NCBI RefSeq assembly: GCF_002585305.1 | Contig: NZ_NUNF01000028.1 | Span: 1-50,261, forward strand | From: Bacillus sp. AFS037270 | GTDB taxonomy: Bacteria; Bacillota; Bacilli; Bacillales_B; DSM-18226 | DNA length: 50,261 bases | Direction: 5' to 3' | Shown here: one piece after another, positions 9,924 to 19,221 of the stretch | Layout: each line of letters starts with the position of its first letter | Numbering within the stretch: position 1 is the first letter of the stretch | Translations under genes and position numbers: made by a program | Notes under the pieces: model-generated | Told to the model about the DNA's origin: nothing | Database searches by the model: none | What the model saw: the letters and a program-made list of their open reading frames with translations, nothing else

Positions 9924-10778
9924 ATGCCTTTAGTATCAATGAAAGACATGCTTAACAAGGCGAAAGCGGAAGGCTACGCTGTAGGGCAATTCAACTTAAA
10001 TAACCTGGAGTTTACACAAGCCATCCTTATGGCAGCAGAAGCAGAAAAATCACCAGTTATCCTTGGTGTATCTGAAGGTGCTGCTCGTTATATGTCTGGC
10101 TTCAAAACGGTTGTAAAAATGGTTGAAGGCTTAATGGAAGACTTAAACGTAACCGTTCCTGTAGCTATTCACCTTGACCACGGTTCAAGCTTTGAAAAAT
10201 GTAAAGAAGCAATCGATGCTGGCTTTACATCTGTAATGATTGACGCTTCTCACCACCCATTTGAAGAAAACGTTGAAACTACTAAAAAAGTAGTAGACTA
10301 CGCTCATTCAAAAGGTGTTTCAGTTGAAGCTGAACTAGGAACAGTTGGCGGACAAGAGGACGACGTTTCTGGAAGCATTATCTATGCTGATCCTAACGAG
10401 TGTGTTGAGTTAGTTAAACGCACAGGTATCGACTGCTTAGCTCCTGCATTAGGTTCTGTACACGGTCCTTACAAAGGTGAACCAAACCTTGGATTCAAAG
10501 AAATGGAAGAAATCGGCAACCTTACTGGTATGCCACTAGTATTACACGGTGGTACTGGAATCCCAACAAAGGACATCCAGCGTTCTGTTTCTCTTGGAAC
10601 TGCAAAAATCAACGTAAACACTGAAAACCAAATTGCTTCTGCGAGAACAGTTCGTGAAGTATTAGCGGCAAAACCTAACGAATACGATCCACGTAAATAC
10701 TTAGGCCCAGCTCGCGATGCCATCAAAGAAACTGTTATTGGCAAAATGCGCGAATTCGGTTCAGCAGGCAAAGCTTAA
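9924..10778 (+). CDS. fbaA: Class II fructose-bisphosphate aldolase (284 aa)
   Basis: Zinc-dependent aldolase of glycolysis and gluconeogenesis, splitting fructose 1,6-bisphosphate to DHAP and glyceraldehyde 3-phosphate. Class II signatures are present: AIHLDHGSS with catalytic Asp85 and zinc ligand His86, the VSVEAELG segment, [10 protein letters not shown] near 210, and KINVNTE. Length equals the Bacillus enzyme. AAGGAGG lies before ATG 9924. Codon use is clearly biased (many AAC, GGT, GTA), as expected for a highly expressed gene. Its own terminator follows. Confidence 0.97.
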   Translation: MPLVSMKDMLNKAKAEGYAVGQFNLNNLEFTQAILMAAEAEKSPVILGVSEGAARYMSGFKTVVKMVEGLMEDLNVTVPVAIHLDHGSSFEKCKEAIDAGFTSVMIDASHHPFEENVETTKKVVDYAHSKGVSVEAELGTVGGQEDDVSGSIIYADPNECVELVKRTGIDCLAPALGSVHGPYKGEPNLGFKEMEEIGNLTGMPLVLHGGTGIPTKDIQRSVSLGTAKINVNTENQIASARTVREVLAAKPNEYDPRKYLGPARDAIKETVIGKMREFGSAGKA

Positions 10779-10817
10779 GTCGTTCTGACTTCCCTGAGCG
10801 AAACCATTAAAAAAGAA

Positions 10818-10845
10818 AACCGTCCTTTCTAAGGGCGGTTTATGT
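10818..10845 (+). terminator. Terminator after fbaA
   Basis: AACCGTCC / GGGCGGTT stem with a TTTCTAA loop, followed by a T-containing tail (TATGTTT). Confidence 0.75.
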
Positions 10846-10893
10846 TTGAAAAGAATAATCTGAAAATTTAGTCGAAAGGGAGAGGGTCATTCG

Positions 10894-11544
10894 ATGAAAT
10901 TTTTTATTGATACAGCAAACTTAGATGAAATCCGCGAAGTCCATGAACTTGGGTTACTATCAGGAGTTACTACAAATCCATCTCTAGTAGCAAAGGAACA
11001 AGGTGTTTCTTTCCATGACCGGATAAGAGAAATTGCGGCACTTGTTCCAGGTTCTGTTAGTGCGGAAGTTATCTCATTGGATGCAGAAGGCATGATTCGT
11101 GAAGGAAAAGAATTGGCGGCCATCGCTCCAAACATCACTGTAAAAGTTCCGATGACACCAGACGGCATCAAAGCTTGTCATGCTTTTTCAAAAGCAGGAA
11201 TCAAAACGAACGTGACGTTGATTTTTAATGCGAACCAAGCATTATTAGCCGCTAGAGCAGGTGCGACTTATGTGTCCCCATTTCTTGGCAGACTAGATGA
11301 CATCGGACAAAATGGCTTAGAGCTAATCACGCAAGTAGCTGAAATCTTTGCAGTTCACGGCTTAGAAACTGAAATTATTGCTGCTTCCATCCGTAATCCA
11401 ATCCATGTAACAGAAGCTGCGTTAAGAGGCGCACACATTGCAACTATTCCTTACAAAGTATTGATCGGTTTGTTCCATCATCCATTAACAGACAAAGGAA
11501 TTGAAGGCTTTCTTAAAGACTGGAGCAACCGCAAAAACGCTTAA
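10894..11544 (+). CDS. tal: Transaldolase, small Fsa/TalC-type (216 aa)
   Basis: Pentose-phosphate-pathway enzyme of the short transaldolase family. [13 protein letters not shown] at the N-terminus, [10 protein letters not shown] and the Schiff-base Lys84 in NITVKVPMT are diagnostic; [14 protein letters not shown] is also typical. It corresponds to B. subtilis YwjH, which lies at the same position after fbaA. AAAGGGAGAGGG precedes ATG 10894. A terminator separates it from fbaA, so it may rely on readthrough or a promoter in the 50-base gap. Confidence 0.93.
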   Translation: MKFFIDTANLDEIREVHELGLLSGVTTNPSLVAKEQGVSFHDRIREIAALVPGSVSAEVISLDAEGMIREGKELAAIAPNITVKVPMTPDGIKACHAFSKAGIKTNVTLIFNANQALLAARAGATYVSPFLGRLDDIGQNGLELITQVAEIFAVHGLETEIIAASIRNPIHVTEAALRGAHIATIPYKVLIGLFHHPLTDKGIEGFLKDWSNRKNA

Positions 11545-11723
11545 TTTTTCCATTGGAAAACTCCCTCCATTTTTCACAACAAAAACAATCACTCACGGCT
11601 GCTGGACAAAGCACAATAATTTTTTTTATTATGAATACATGAAATTAGGATTTTCGTGTAAACTAATGATAGACAAGCTGTCGGAATTTGGCTTTTTGTG
11701 TTGGAAAAATATACCTACGGCCT

Positions 11724-11746
11724 CACTGGGTACCAGTGGTCTTTTT
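11724..11746 (+). terminator. Probable terminator between tal and murA2
   Basis: CACTGG / CCAGTG around GTA followed by GTCTTTTT. It lies in the 324-base gap 11545-11868, which otherwise shows AT-rich DNA and no convincing small gene. Confidence 0.5.
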
Positions 11747-11868
11747 AAATAAAGGATAAGCACGGTTTGATAGTCCTTAGAGCTCTTCAGAAGTGCTTGT
11801 GTTTAAAATAAAAGTCCTGTACTGGCAGCCATTCACACACCTTTGTGGGCTTAGAAGGGAGTCAAGTA

Positions 11869-13155
11869 ATGGAAAAACTTAAAATTGCGGGCGGATATCC
11901 GTTAAAAGGAACAGTCCGCATAAGTGGAGCTAAAAATAGTGCCGTTGCCTTAATTCCGGCTACGATTTTAGCGGAATCACCCGTAACAATCGAAGGATTA
12001 CCGCACATTTCTGATGTGGAAATCTTAAAGGATTTGCTCGAGGAAATCGGCGGGAATGTCTCGATGACTGATGAGGAAATGACGGTTGACCCTTCAACGA
12101 TGATTTCAATGCCGCTGCCAAACGGAAAAGTAAAAAAACTTCGTGCTTCCTATTATTTAATGGGGGCAATGCTCGGGCGCTTTAAGAAGGCAGTTATTGG
12201 CTTGCCTGGCGGCTGCTATCTAGGCCCAAGACCGATTGACCAACATATTAAAGGCTTTGAAGCACTTGGCGCGCAAATTACGAATGAACAAGGCGCAATT
12301 TATTTGCGTGCGGATGAACTTCGCGGGGCCCGGATCTACCTGGATGTAGTCAGTGTCGGGGCAACGATTAATATTATGCTGGCGGCGGTACGAGCTAAAG
12401 GACGGACCATCATCGAAAACGCGGCAAAAGAGCCGGAAATTATTGATGTAGCTACATTATTAACGAACATGGGCGCGAAAATAAAAGGAGCCGGTACTGA
12501 CGTGATTCGAATTGATGGGGTTGAAACCTTGCATGGATGCCGGCACACTATTATTCCGGATCGGATCGAAGCAGGAACCTATATGATTTTAGGAGCGGCT
12601 GCAGGTGAGGGAGTATTGGTGGATAACGTGATTCCTCAGCATCTAGAATCATTGATTGCCAAGCTCCGAGAAATGGGCGTGCGTGTCGAGACTAGCGATG
12701 ATCAAGTGTATGTGGACGGCTCGGTCAATTTGAAAGCGGTTGATATCAAAACACTTGTTTATCCTGGGTTTCCAACTGATCTTCAGCAGCCAATTACGAC
12801 TCTATTAACAAAAGTCTCAGGTTCTAGCGTGGTCACCGATACGATTTATGGTGCCCGTTTTAAACATATTGATGAACTAAGAAGAATGAACGCGAATATC
12901 AAGGTGGAAGGACGTTCTGCGATCATTAACGGTCCTATACAGCTGCAAGGAGCAAAAGTGAAGGCAAGCGACCTGCGTGCCGGAGCAGCCCTTGTGATTG
13001 CCGGTCTGTTAGCCGAAGGGATTACGGAAGTAACCGGTCTTGAACATATTGACCGCGGCTATAGTAATTTAGTTGAAAAACTAAATGGTCTCGGTGCCAC
13101 TGTATGGCGGGAAGCACTGACGAAAGAAGAACTCGAACACCTTAAAAACACGTAA
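11869..13155 (+). CDS. murAB: UDP-N-acetylglucosamine 1-carboxyvinyltransferase, second copy type (428 aa)
   Basis: First committed step of peptidoglycan synthesis: transfer of enolpyruvate from PEP to UDP-GlcNAc in the cytoplasm. The catalytic cysteine is Cys116 in [16 protein letters not shown], the fosfomycin target. EPSP-synthase-like repeats cover the whole chain. Position between tal and rho identifies it as the MurAB (MurZ) paralogue rather than the murAA copy expected downstream of the atp/nuo region. ATG 11869 with AGAAGGGAG is preferred over an in-frame GTG at 11845. In B. subtilis glpX separates this gene from rho; here no glpX is present. Confidence 0.93.
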   Translation: MEKLKIAGGYPLKGTVRISGAKNSAVALIPATILAESPVTIEGLPHISDVEILKDLLEEIGGNVSMTDEEMTVDPSTMISMPLPNGKVKKLRASYYLMGAMLGRFKKAVIGLPGGCYLGPRPIDQHIKGFEALGAQITNEQGAIYLRADELRGARIYLDVVSVGATINIMLAAVRAKGRTIIENAAKEPEIIDVATLLTNMGAKIKGAGTDVIRIDGVETLHGCRHTIIPDRIEAGTYMILGAAAGEGVLVDNVIPQHLESLIAKLREMGVRVETSDDQVYVDGSVNLKAVDIKTLVYPGFPTDLQQPITTLLTKVSGSSVVTDTIYGARFKHIDELRRMNANIKVEGRSAIINGPIQLQGAKVKASDLRAGAALVIAGLLAEGITEVTGLEHIDRGYSNLVEKLNGLGATVWREALTKEELEHLKNT

Positions 13156-13160
13156 AATAG

Positions 13161-13185
13161 GTTAATGGTGACAGGCACCATTAAC
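13161..13185. repeat. GGTGACAGGCACC dispersed repeat, single copy
   Basis: The 13-base core lies at 13167-13179 and is flanked so that GTTAATGGTG and CACCATTAAC form perfect 10-base arms round ACAGG. It starts 6 bases after the murAB stop codon. Seven more copies of the core occur up to 36.2 kb. Confidence 0.8.
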
Positions 13186-13200
13186 ACTGTAAGCACAGTG

Positions 13201-13233
13201 GAAGAGGCTAGATTGACTGCATCTAGTCTCTTC
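13201..13233 (+). terminator. Strong hairpin between murAB and rho
   Basis: GAAGAGGCTAGAT pairs with ATCTAGTCTCTTC (one G-U) across a 7-base loop. No clean T tract follows, so it may be a weak terminator or an mRNA 3'-end structure. The rest of the 13156-13476 gap is AT-rich rho leader. Confidence 0.5.
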
Positions 13234-13289
13234 GATTTAGTTGAGAAGAGTATGAAATTATTACCAGTAATGGAATAAATATTTTTTAG

Positions 13290-13319
13290 TTGATTAATTT
13301 TTTGTACAGAGGGTAAAAT
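13290..13319 (+). promoter_or_regulatory. Candidate rho promoter
   Basis: TTGATT (13290-13295), an 18-base spacer and TAAAAT (13314-13319), giving a leader of about 150 bases before rho. Rho is autoregulated in other bacteria; nothing in the leader proves that here. Confidence 0.4.
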
Positions 13320-13476
13320 AGTAATTGTTTTTAATATGCATATATTCTGCAATCCTATTCATTTCTTTATCTACTTCTATTTTCAATTCCTCTATTATCT
13401 AATAATTATCTAACTGGACAATCTCTCGCTAAACACAAGCGGATTTGCTGGAAAAATTTTAAAGAGTGGTGTACAA

Positions 13477-14742
13477 ATGGAATTAACAATTTCAAGTTTA
13501 GAGAATATGAAGCTGAAGGAACTTTATGAGCTTGCTCGCGAATATAAAGTAACCTACTACAGCAAATTAACGAAAAAAGAACTAATTTTTGCGATCTTAA
13601 AATCTCGCGCCGAACAACAGGGCTTTTTCTTCATGGAAGGCGTACTCGAGATCATTCAATCAGAGGGCTTTGGATTTTTACGGCCAATCAACTATTCGCC
13701 TAGCTCAGAGGATATTTACATTTCCGCTTCGCAAATCCGCCGTTTTGATCTTCGTAATGGCGACAAGGTGTCCGGTAAGGTTCGACCTCCAAAAGAAAAT
13801 GAACGCTATTATGGCTTGCTCCATGTGGAGGCGGTCAACGGGGAAGACCCAGAATCAGCGAAAGAGCGTGTTTATTTCCCAGCTTTAACTCCGCTGTATC
13901 CAGATAGACAAATGAAGCTGGAAACAACGCCAAAACATCTGTCTACGAGGATTATGGATGTAGTGGCGCCGGTTGGTTTTGGACAGCGTGGTCTAATTGT
14001 GGCACCGCCAAAAGCCGGAAAAACAATGCTGATAAAGGAAATTGCTAACAGCATTACAACCAACCATCCCGATGTCGAGTTAATCGTGCTGTTAATTGAC
14101 GAACGTCCGGAAGAGGTAACCGATATTGAGCGTTCTGTCGCTGGTGATGTCGTCAGCTCGACGTTTGATGAGGTGCCTGAGAACCATATTAAAGTGGCTG
14201 AGCTCGTGCTTGACCGTGCGATGCGTTTAGTGGAGCATAAGCGCGATGTTGTGATTCTGATGGATAGTATTACGCGTTTGGCTCGTGCCTATAACCTGGT
14301 CATCCCGCCAAGCGGACGTACGCTTTCCGGTGGTATTGACCCGGCAGCGTTCCACCGTCCGAAGCGTTTCTTCGGGGCGGCTCGTAATATTGAAGAGGGC
14401 GGCAGCTTGACGATTCTTGCTACGGCACTTGTCGATACCGGTTCACGGATGGATGATGTCATTTATGAAGAATTCAAAGGAACTGGTAATATGGAACTGC
14501 ATCTTGACCGTGGGCTTGCGGAGCGCCGTATTTTCCCTGCGCTTGATATTCGCCGCTCTGGTACGCGTAAGGAAGAGCTGCTTATTCCGAAGGATCATTT
14601 GGATAAATTATGGGCGATTCGCAAATCGATGTCTGATTCACCAGATTTTGCCGAGCGCTTCTTGAAAAAATTACGCCAGACGAAGTCGAATGAAGAATTT
14701 TTCGCTCAATTAAGCGAGGAGTTAAAGAGTCGCCGTTCGTAA
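13477..14742 (+). CDS. rho: Transcription termination factor Rho (421 aa)
   Basis: Hexameric RNA-dependent ATPase/helicase that ends transcription. The N-terminal Rho_N helical domain (residues 1-45, [24 protein letters not shown]) is followed by the RNA-binding cold-shock-like domain (GFGFLRP near 64-70) and the RecA-like motor with Walker A APPKAGKT at 176-183, [12 protein letters not shown], the Q-loop and the R-loop region ([19 protein letters not shown]). There are no long insertions, as in B. subtilis. Monocistronic placement with its own leader is likely. Confidence 0.97.
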   Translation: MELTISSLENMKLKELYELAREYKVTYYSKLTKKELIFAILKSRAEQQGFFFMEGVLEIIQSEGFGFLRPINYSPSSEDIYISASQIRRFDLRNGDKVSGKVRPPKENERYYGLLHVEAVNGEDPESAKERVYFPALTPLYPDRQMKLETTPKHLSTRIMDVVAPVGFGQRGLIVAPPKAGKTMLIKEIANSITTNHPDVELIVLLIDERPEEVTDIERSVAGDVVSSTFDEVPENHIKVAELVLDRAMRLVEHKRDVVILMDSITRLARAYNLVIPPSGRTLSGGIDPAAFHRPKRFFGAARNIEEGGSLTILATALVDTGSRMDDVIYEEFKGTGNMELHLDRGLAERRIFPALDIRRSGTRKEELLIPKDHLDKLWAIRKSMSDSPDFAERFLKKLRQTKSNEEFFAQLSEELKSRRS

Positions 14743-14819
14743 TGGATTGTGCTTAGGACAAGCCGTGTAGAGGGCCTGAGATAGGTTATTTTTTCAAAAA
14801 GAAACCAACAAATCCCAGC

Positions 14820-14848
14820 TTGCAAAATTGGGTTACCCTTGTTATAAT
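14820..14848 (+). promoter_or_regulatory. rpmE promoter
   Basis: TTGCAA (14820-14825), a 17-base spacer and TATAAT (14843-14848), about 100 bases before rpmE. Confidence 0.7.
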
Positions 14849-14946
14849 GGGTGCAGTGTCTTTTATGTAATTGGTGCTTGTTCGAAAAGATAAGCATTTA
14901 TATAACTCTGTTTCGAATGATTCAGGGCGGAAGGAGCTGAAAAGAA

Positions 14947-15162
14947 ATGAAAACAGGAATTCATCCTAATTATAAAATGGTAAAGGTGACTTGTGCATGC
15001 GGTAATACGTTTGAAACTGGTTCAGTTAAAAATGAAATCCGTGTTGAAACTTGTTCTGAATGTCATCCATTCTATACTGGTCGTCAAAAATTCGCTGAAG
15101 CAGGCGGACGTGTTGATCGTTTCAACAAAAAATACGGCCTTAAGTCACAACAACAACAATAA
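14947..15162 (+). CDS. rpmE: 50S ribosomal protein L31, zinc-binding form (71 aa)
   Basis: Small ribosomal protein of the large subunit. The cysteines in TCACGNTF and [12 protein letters not shown] are the zinc-binding CxC...CxxC set of the C+ form, which can act as a zinc store. The chain ends in a short glutamine run (SQQQQ) beyond the usual KKYGLK end, making it about five residues longer than the B. subtilis protein. The ribosome binding site GGAAGGAG precedes ATG 14947, and a terminator follows at once. Confidence 0.97.
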   Translation: MKTGIHPNYKMVKVTCACGNTFETGSVKNEIRVETCSECHPFYTGRQKFAEAGGRVDRFNKKYGLKSQQQQ

Positions 15163-15172
15163 TTACTCAGGG

Positions 15173-15208
15173 AACAGGCAAGAGGACCTATGGCTTGCCT
15201 GTTTTTTA
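15173..15208 (+). terminator. Terminator after rpmE
   Basis: AACAGGCAAG pairs with CTTGCCTGTT around a ~12-base loop, ending in six T residues. Confidence 0.85.
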
Positions 15209-15330
15209 TTGAAAAAAATTAGAGTATTCACATAGATTTGCAGGAAAAATACTTAAATATAGTTGAGGATTCAGCTTAAAATATACCATATAGTCGTAAC
15301 AGGGTTCGTTATAGGAAGGAGACACCGTTT

Positions 15331-15927
15331 ATGTATTTAATGAAACAAAGCGGATGGGTTGAGGTTATCTGCGGCAGTATGTTTTCCGGAAAATCAGAGG
15401 AATTGATTCGTCGGGTTAGGCGGGCTCAGTTTGCAAAGCAAAATATAGCTGTGTTTAAGCCGAAAATTGATAATCGCTACAGTGAGCAGTCTGTAGTTTC
15501 CCATAATGGCACTTCTTTTCATGCGAAGCCTATTTCCCATTCCATTGAGATTCTGCATCATGTAGAGGCAGATATTGATATTATTGCGATAGATGAAGTT
15601 CAGTTTTTTGATGAGGGGATTGTCCGAGTAGTTCAGCAGTTAGCTGACAGCGGCCACCGAGTGATTTGTGCTGGCCTTGATATGGATTTCCGCGGCGAGC
15701 CGTTTGGCCAGATGCCGGCGTTAATGGCTGTAGCAGAGTCGGTAACAAAGCTTCAGGCTGTTTGTACGGTGTGCGGTTCACCATCCAGCCGAACACAGCG
15801 TTTGATCGACGGCCGTCCAGCATCCTACCATGACCCAGTTATATTAGTCGGTGCTGCTGAAGCGTACGAGCCGCGCTGCCGCCACCACCACGAAGTCCCA
15901 AAAACATCACCGGTACCAGCACGCTAA
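15331..15927 (+). CDS. tdk: Thymidine kinase (198 aa)
   Basis: Type II thymidine kinase of nucleoside salvage. P-loop GSMFSGKS is at residues 15-22, the catalytic Glu lies in IAIDEVQFF, the lasso domain zinc cysteines in VCTVCGSP, and CRHHHEV ends the second zinc pair; [16 protein letters not shown] is the substrate-binding region. ATG 15331 gives the same MYxMKQSGW start as the B. subtilis enzyme and has GGAAGGAG upstream. The last eight residues (KTSPVPAR) run into a repeat pair that starts at the stop codon. Confidence 0.96.
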   Translation: MYLMKQSGWVEVICGSMFSGKSEELIRRVRRAQFAKQNIAVFKPKIDNRYSEQSVVSHNGTSFHAKPISHSIEILHHVEADIDIIAIDEVQFFDEGIVRVVQQLADSGHRVICAGLDMDFRGEPFGQMPALMAVAESVTKLQAVCTVCGSPSSRTQRLIDGRPASYHDPVILVGAAEAYEPRCRHHHEVPKTSPVPAR

Positions 15928-15929
15928 TG

Positions 15930-15990
15930 GGTGCCTGTCACCGTTAACGTGGTTAGCAATGTGAAAAAATGATAATTGGTGCCTGTCACC
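15930..15990. repeat. Pair of GGTGACAGGCACC repeats, inverted relative to most copies
   Basis: GGTGCCTGTCACC occurs at 15930-15942 and 15978-15990, start to start 48 bases, each followed by GTTAAC. The pair lies directly after the tdk stop codon and before the tdk terminator. The intervening sequence on the other strand (ATTTTTTCACATTG) resembles the one in the pair at 24646. Confidence 0.8.
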
Positions 15991-15996
15991 GTTAAC

Positions 15997-16031
15997 ACTG
16001 TCTGAGGGTTGATTTCTCAGGCAGTTTTTTT
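15997..16031 (+). terminator. Terminator after tdk
   Basis: CTGTCTGAG pairs with CTCAGGCAG (one G-U) with seven T residues following. The repeat pair lies between it and the tdk gene. Confidence 0.85.
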
Positions 16032-16039
16032 GTGGCTGG

Positions 16040-16155
16040 ATTTAGGCCGGGATATCGGTGTTTGGTTGGCGGTATTATCTGGGGTTTGGGCGGAATGTTG
16101 ACTGAATTCGCGGTATAGGTGGAATCGGCGGTATTATGTTCAAAAAAGGCGGAAT
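16040..16155. repeat. Degenerate ~20-base tandem array, core GGCGGTATTAT
   Basis: About five units of 17-22 bases, with GGCGGTATTAT twice and GGCGGAAT variants between them. It fills most of the gap between the tdk terminator and the lipoprotein gene. Confidence 0.55.
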
Positions 16156-16248
16156 CTCCCTTATACCTCCTAATGAACTTAGCCTTGGAAAGATTTCTCA
16201 CGCTCAAATCCATCAGGGCCGGGCATGATAATATTGGGAGGTGTAAGA

Positions 16249-16743
16249 ATGCTGAAAAAGTGGATGTCTCTCGTAAGTATCATGTGTATGTTTCTATTAA
16301 GCGGCTGTCAGGGAGCGTACCTTGGTTCGGATGATAATGCCAATAACCTTCGCAAAAAGAATTCTGACCAAATGAACATCCGTGGCAATAATATTGATTC
16401 CACAGCAGATCGCGGTAAAAACAAACAGCACATGGTAGAAGACGATATCACCAATCAAAACCCGAACTTCCTTGATCTAAAACGGACGGGCAGCGGTGGT
16501 GAAGCAGGTGCGACCAATCACGGCAACGATATCAACAAAGCAAAACAAGTGATTGCTGGTACAAACGAATTTAGAACAGATTCTGTTTGGATTAACGGTG
16601 ACCGCATGTGGGTAACTGTTTATAAAAAAGGGATGCTTTCTGATAAAGCTAGAAACGATGCGGAGGCGCGCCTTCATAGGAAGCTGGTTAAAGCACTACC
16701 GCGTTATAATATCGAAGTACGCGTCCAAGAAGACCGCAGGTAA
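16249..16743 (+). CDS. YhcN/YlaJ-type sporulation lipoprotein (164 aa)
   Basis: The N-terminus (MLKKWMSLVSIMCMFLLSGC) is a lipoprotein signal with the lipobox Cys at residue 20, so the mature protein should be lipid-anchored outside the membrane. A low-complexity Asn/Asp-rich linker follows. The C-terminal half (VWINGDRMWVTVYKKGMLSDKARNDAEARLHRKLVKA) resembles the YhcN/YlaJ domain of proteins found in forespore membranes and spores. ATG 16249 has GGGAGGTG in front. B. subtilis has no such gene between tdk and prfA. The function is unknown; a sporulation or germination role is inference from the family. Confidence 0.75.
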   Translation: MLKKWMSLVSIMCMFLLSGCQGAYLGSDDNANNLRKKNSDQMNIRGNNIDSTADRGKNKQHMVEDDITNQNPNFLDLKRTGSGGEAGATNHGNDINKAKQVIAGTNEFRTDSVWINGDRMWVTVYKKGMLSDKARNDAEARLHRKLVKALPRYNIEVRVQEDRR

Positions 16744-16771
16744 CATGCTCTGATTTAGGGCATGTTTTTTT
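16742..16771 (+). terminator. Terminator after the lipoprotein gene
   Basis: AACATGC / GCATGTT stem followed by a run of T residues; it overlaps the stop codon region. Confidence 0.75.
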
Positions 16772-16890
16772 GTATGAAAAAAAAGGGCTTGGCCTCAATA
16801 AAAAATTTCTCCCTCAATTTGGTTTTGACGGGGGTTTTCACCTATACTATAATTAGAATGTTATGGACTAAAACTCGAGGTGAATTAACT

Positions 16891-17964
16891 GTGTTTGATC
16901 GTCTTCAATCTGTGGAAGATCGCTATGAAAAGTTGAACGAACTTTTAAGCGATCCAGAAATTATTAATGATTCAAAAAAACTTCGCGAATACTCAAAAGA
17001 ACAATCTGATATACAAGAAACCGTACAAACCTACCGCCAATATAAAGAGGCTCGTGAACAGCTCCAAGATGCAAAGGCAATGCTTGATGAGAAGCTTGAT
17101 GCCGAAATGCGTGAAATGGTGAAGGAAGAAGTCAATGAGCTTGAGGCCCAAATTGAGGAGCTTGAAGCTAAAATGAAAATCCTTCTTGTTCCAAAGGATC
17201 CGAACGATGACAAAAACGTTATCTTTGAAATCCGTGGTGCGGCCGGTGGGGATGAGGCGGCATTGTTTGCAGGTACCCTTTACCGGATGTACAGCCGGTA
17301 TGCAGAAGCCCAAGGCTGGAAGACGGACCTTATTGATGCCAGCCCAACAGGACTTGGCGGCTATAAGGAAATCAGTTTTATGATTAATGGTCAAGGTGCT
17401 TACTCCAAATTGAAGTTTGAGAGTGGTGCCCACCGCGTACAGCGTGTTCCGGAAACTGAATCTGGCGGCCGGATTCACACTTCAACAGCAACGGTTGTTT
17501 GTTTGCCGGAAGCTGAGGAATTTGAATATGAAATTCATGAAAAAGATATCCGATTCGATACGTTTGCTTCAAGCGGCGCCGGCGGACAATCCGTTAACAC
17601 GACGATGTCAGCTGTTCGTTTGACACACCTTCCAACTGGAATTATGGTTTCAATCCAGGATGAAAAATCCCAGCATAAGAACCGGGATAAAGCGATGAAA
17701 GTATTACGTGCCCGTGTTTATGATAAATTCCAGCAAGAAGCACAGGCTGAATATGACCAGGTTCGTAAATCGGCGGTAGGAACGGGTGACCGTTCTGAAC
17801 GAATTCGCACGTACAACTTCCCGCAAAATCGGGTAACCGATCACCGTATTGGCTTAACACTTCAAAAATTAGATCAAATTGTTGAGGGTAAGCTTGATGA
17901 AATCATTGATGCGTTGATTATGGATGAACAGGCAAAAAGACTAGAAGAGGCATCTAATGAGTAA
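16891..17964 (+). CDS. prfA: Peptide chain release factor 1 (357 aa)
   Basis: Class I release factor reading UAA and UAG. The GGQ motif (residues 231-233, [11 protein letters not shown]) triggers peptidyl-tRNA hydrolysis and is the substrate of PrmC, encoded next. An N-terminal coiled-coil domain and the superfamily core are intact. GTG 16891 is chosen: AGGTG lies 8 bases upstream and the protein then begins [19 protein letters not shown] like B. subtilis RF1; an upstream extension of the frame is not supported. The gene overlaps prmC by 8 bases. Confidence 0.95.
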   Translation: MFDRLQSVEDRYEKLNELLSDPEIINDSKKLREYSKEQSDIQETVQTYRQYKEAREQLQDAKAMLDEKLDAEMREMVKEEVNELEAQIEELEAKMKILLVPKDPNDDKNVIFEIRGAAGGDEAALFAGTLYRMYSRYAEAQGWKTDLIDASPTGLGGYKEISFMINGQGAYSKLKFESGAHRVQRVPETESGGRIHTSTATVVCLPEAEEFEYEIHEKDIRFDTFASSGAGGQSVNTTMSAVRLTHLPTGIMVSIQDEKSQHKNRDKAMKVLRARVYDKFQQEAQAEYDQVRKSAVGTGDRSERIRTYNFPQNRVTDHRIGLTLQKLDQIVEGKLDEIIDALIMDEQAKRLEEASNE

Positions 17965-18892
17965 AAAAGTATTTGAGGCCCTAAAATGGGCTTCTTCTTT
18001 TTTAGTTGAGGCGGGGCGTGATGCGAACGCCGGCGAACTATTACTCCGGCATTTTACGGGTATGTCCCGGGCGCAGTTGTTTGCCAATATGCGAGAGGAT
18101 TTAGAGCTAAGCGTCTGGGAAGCGTTTGAGAAGGCAGTGCGGGAGCATGTTGAAGAAGGTGTTCCGGTCCAGTACCTAATCGGATCAGAAGAATTCTACG
18201 GCCGGACTTTCATCGTCAACGACGAGGTCCTCATCCCACGGCCAGAAACAGAAGAACTCGTCTATGGAACACTCCAGCGCATGAAGGATATCTTCAACAG
18301 CCACCAAGAAATCCGCTTAGCCGATATCGGTACAGGCAGCGGCGCTATCGCCATCACGTTGAAACTGGAATACCAGCTGGCGGCAATGCAAAAGGTGACA
18401 GGCACCAATAATAATACGGAGACGTTACAAACGGTGACAGGCACCATTAAGGTGACGGCCACTGATATTGCGGAGGGATCGCTTGCGGTAGCGCGGGAGA
18501 ATGCTGCCCGGCTTGGGGCGGATGTCCGGTTTATTCAGGGGGATTTGCTCAGGCCGTTTATGGAGAATGGCGAAAAACTGGATGTAGTGGTATCGAATCC
18601 GCCTTATATTCCACGCGTAGACATCGAAACAATGTCTGAGGTTGTAACAGAGCATGAGCCGCATCGGGCCTTGTTTGCTGGTGATGATGGCTTGGATTTT
18701 TACCGCCGTTTTATGGCGGAACTGCCACAGGTCCTCGCTCCAACCGCGCTTGTCTGTTTTGAAATCGGCATGGGACAGGGGGAAGCGGTAGCAGAGCTGT
18801 TGCGAACAACTTTTCCAAAGGTTAATGTCGAAATAGTTAATGATATTAATGGCAGGGATCGGATGGTTTTTGCCGAAATAAAAGGATGTTAA
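17957..18892 (+). CDS. prmC: Release factor glutamine methyltransferase PrmC with internal insertion (311 aa)
   Basis: SAM-dependent enzyme that N5-methylates the GGQ glutamine of release factors. The N-terminal helical domain, SAM motif I (DIGTGSGAI, residues 123-131) and the catalytic NPPY (214-217, [10 protein letters not shown]) are intact. The protein is about 23-25 residues longer than usual because of an in-frame insertion at about residues 141-166, between beta-1/helix A and the motif II strand (VTATDIAEG). This insertion is made of two copies of the GGTGACAGGCACC repeat read as VTGT. It may lie in a surface loop and leave activity intact. Translational coupling to prfA is strongly suggested by the 8-base overlap. 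Confidence 0.93.
   Translation: MSKKVFEALKWASSFLVEAGRDANAGELLLRHFTGMSRAQLFANMREDLELSVWEAFEKAVREHVEEGVPVQYLIGSEEFYGRTFIVNDEVLIPRPETEELVYGTLQRMKDIFNSHQEIRLADIGTGSGAIAITLKLEYQLAAMQKVTGTNNNTETLQTVTGTIKVTATDIAEGSLAVARENAARLGADVRFIQGDLLRPFMENGEKLDVVVSNPPYIPRVDIETMSEVVTEHEPHRALFAGDDGLDFYRRFMAELPQVLAPTALVCFEIGMGQGEAVAELLRTTFPKVNVEIVNDINGRDRMVFAEIKGC
18394..18445. repeat. Pair of GGTGACAGGCACC repeats inside prmC
   Basis: Exact 13-base cores at 18394-18406 and 18433-18445, start to start 39 bases, so both are read in the same frame (KVTGTN and TVTGTI). The coding frame of prmC is preserved through the insertion. Confidence 0.9.
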
Positions 18893-18921
18893 ACTCAATT
18901 TGGGTTTAATATCCTTTTTTT
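18881..18921 (+). terminator. Terminator at the end of prmC
   Basis: AAAGGATGTTAAACTC pairs with GGGTTTAATATCCTTT (one bulge or mismatch) and continues into seven T residues; the 5' arm includes the prmC stop codon. Confidence 0.8.
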
Positions 18922-18944
18922 AATTTAGACTAAGTAAAAGAACT

Positions 18945-19080
18945 CTGTTGATTGGAGCGGAAGGCGGCGTAGACTCCTGCGGGAGTACGGGGCAGGGGAG
19001 ACCCCGCAGGCGCATAAGCGCCGAGGAGGCTCACCGGCACGCCCGCGGAAAGCGAAGCCGCCTGGAGTGGAAATCAACAG
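18945..19080. repeat. Long dispersed hairpin element bounded by CTGTTGATT/AATCAACAG
   Basis: 136-base GC-rich element with inverted ends CTGTTGATT (18945-18953) and AATCAACAG (19072-19080). Internal parts also pair (for example GGAAGGCGGC with GCCGCCT, and GGGGAGACCCC). A second, rearranged copy lies at 41868-42031. Sequences of this type are, from memory, scattered in many Bacillus genomes. It lies between prmC and spoIIR and no gene is visible in it. Confidence 0.85.
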
Positions 19081-19221
19081 ACAATTTTGATACACAACTT
19101 ACATTTTGAGGACTTTTTAGTGCTCTCCCCATTTTAATAGAGTTTTTCAAATTTACTAGTTTAAGATTCTTATTCTTTGTCCAAAATGAAACTATCGAAG
19201 GGCAAAGGGGATGTGCTAGAG

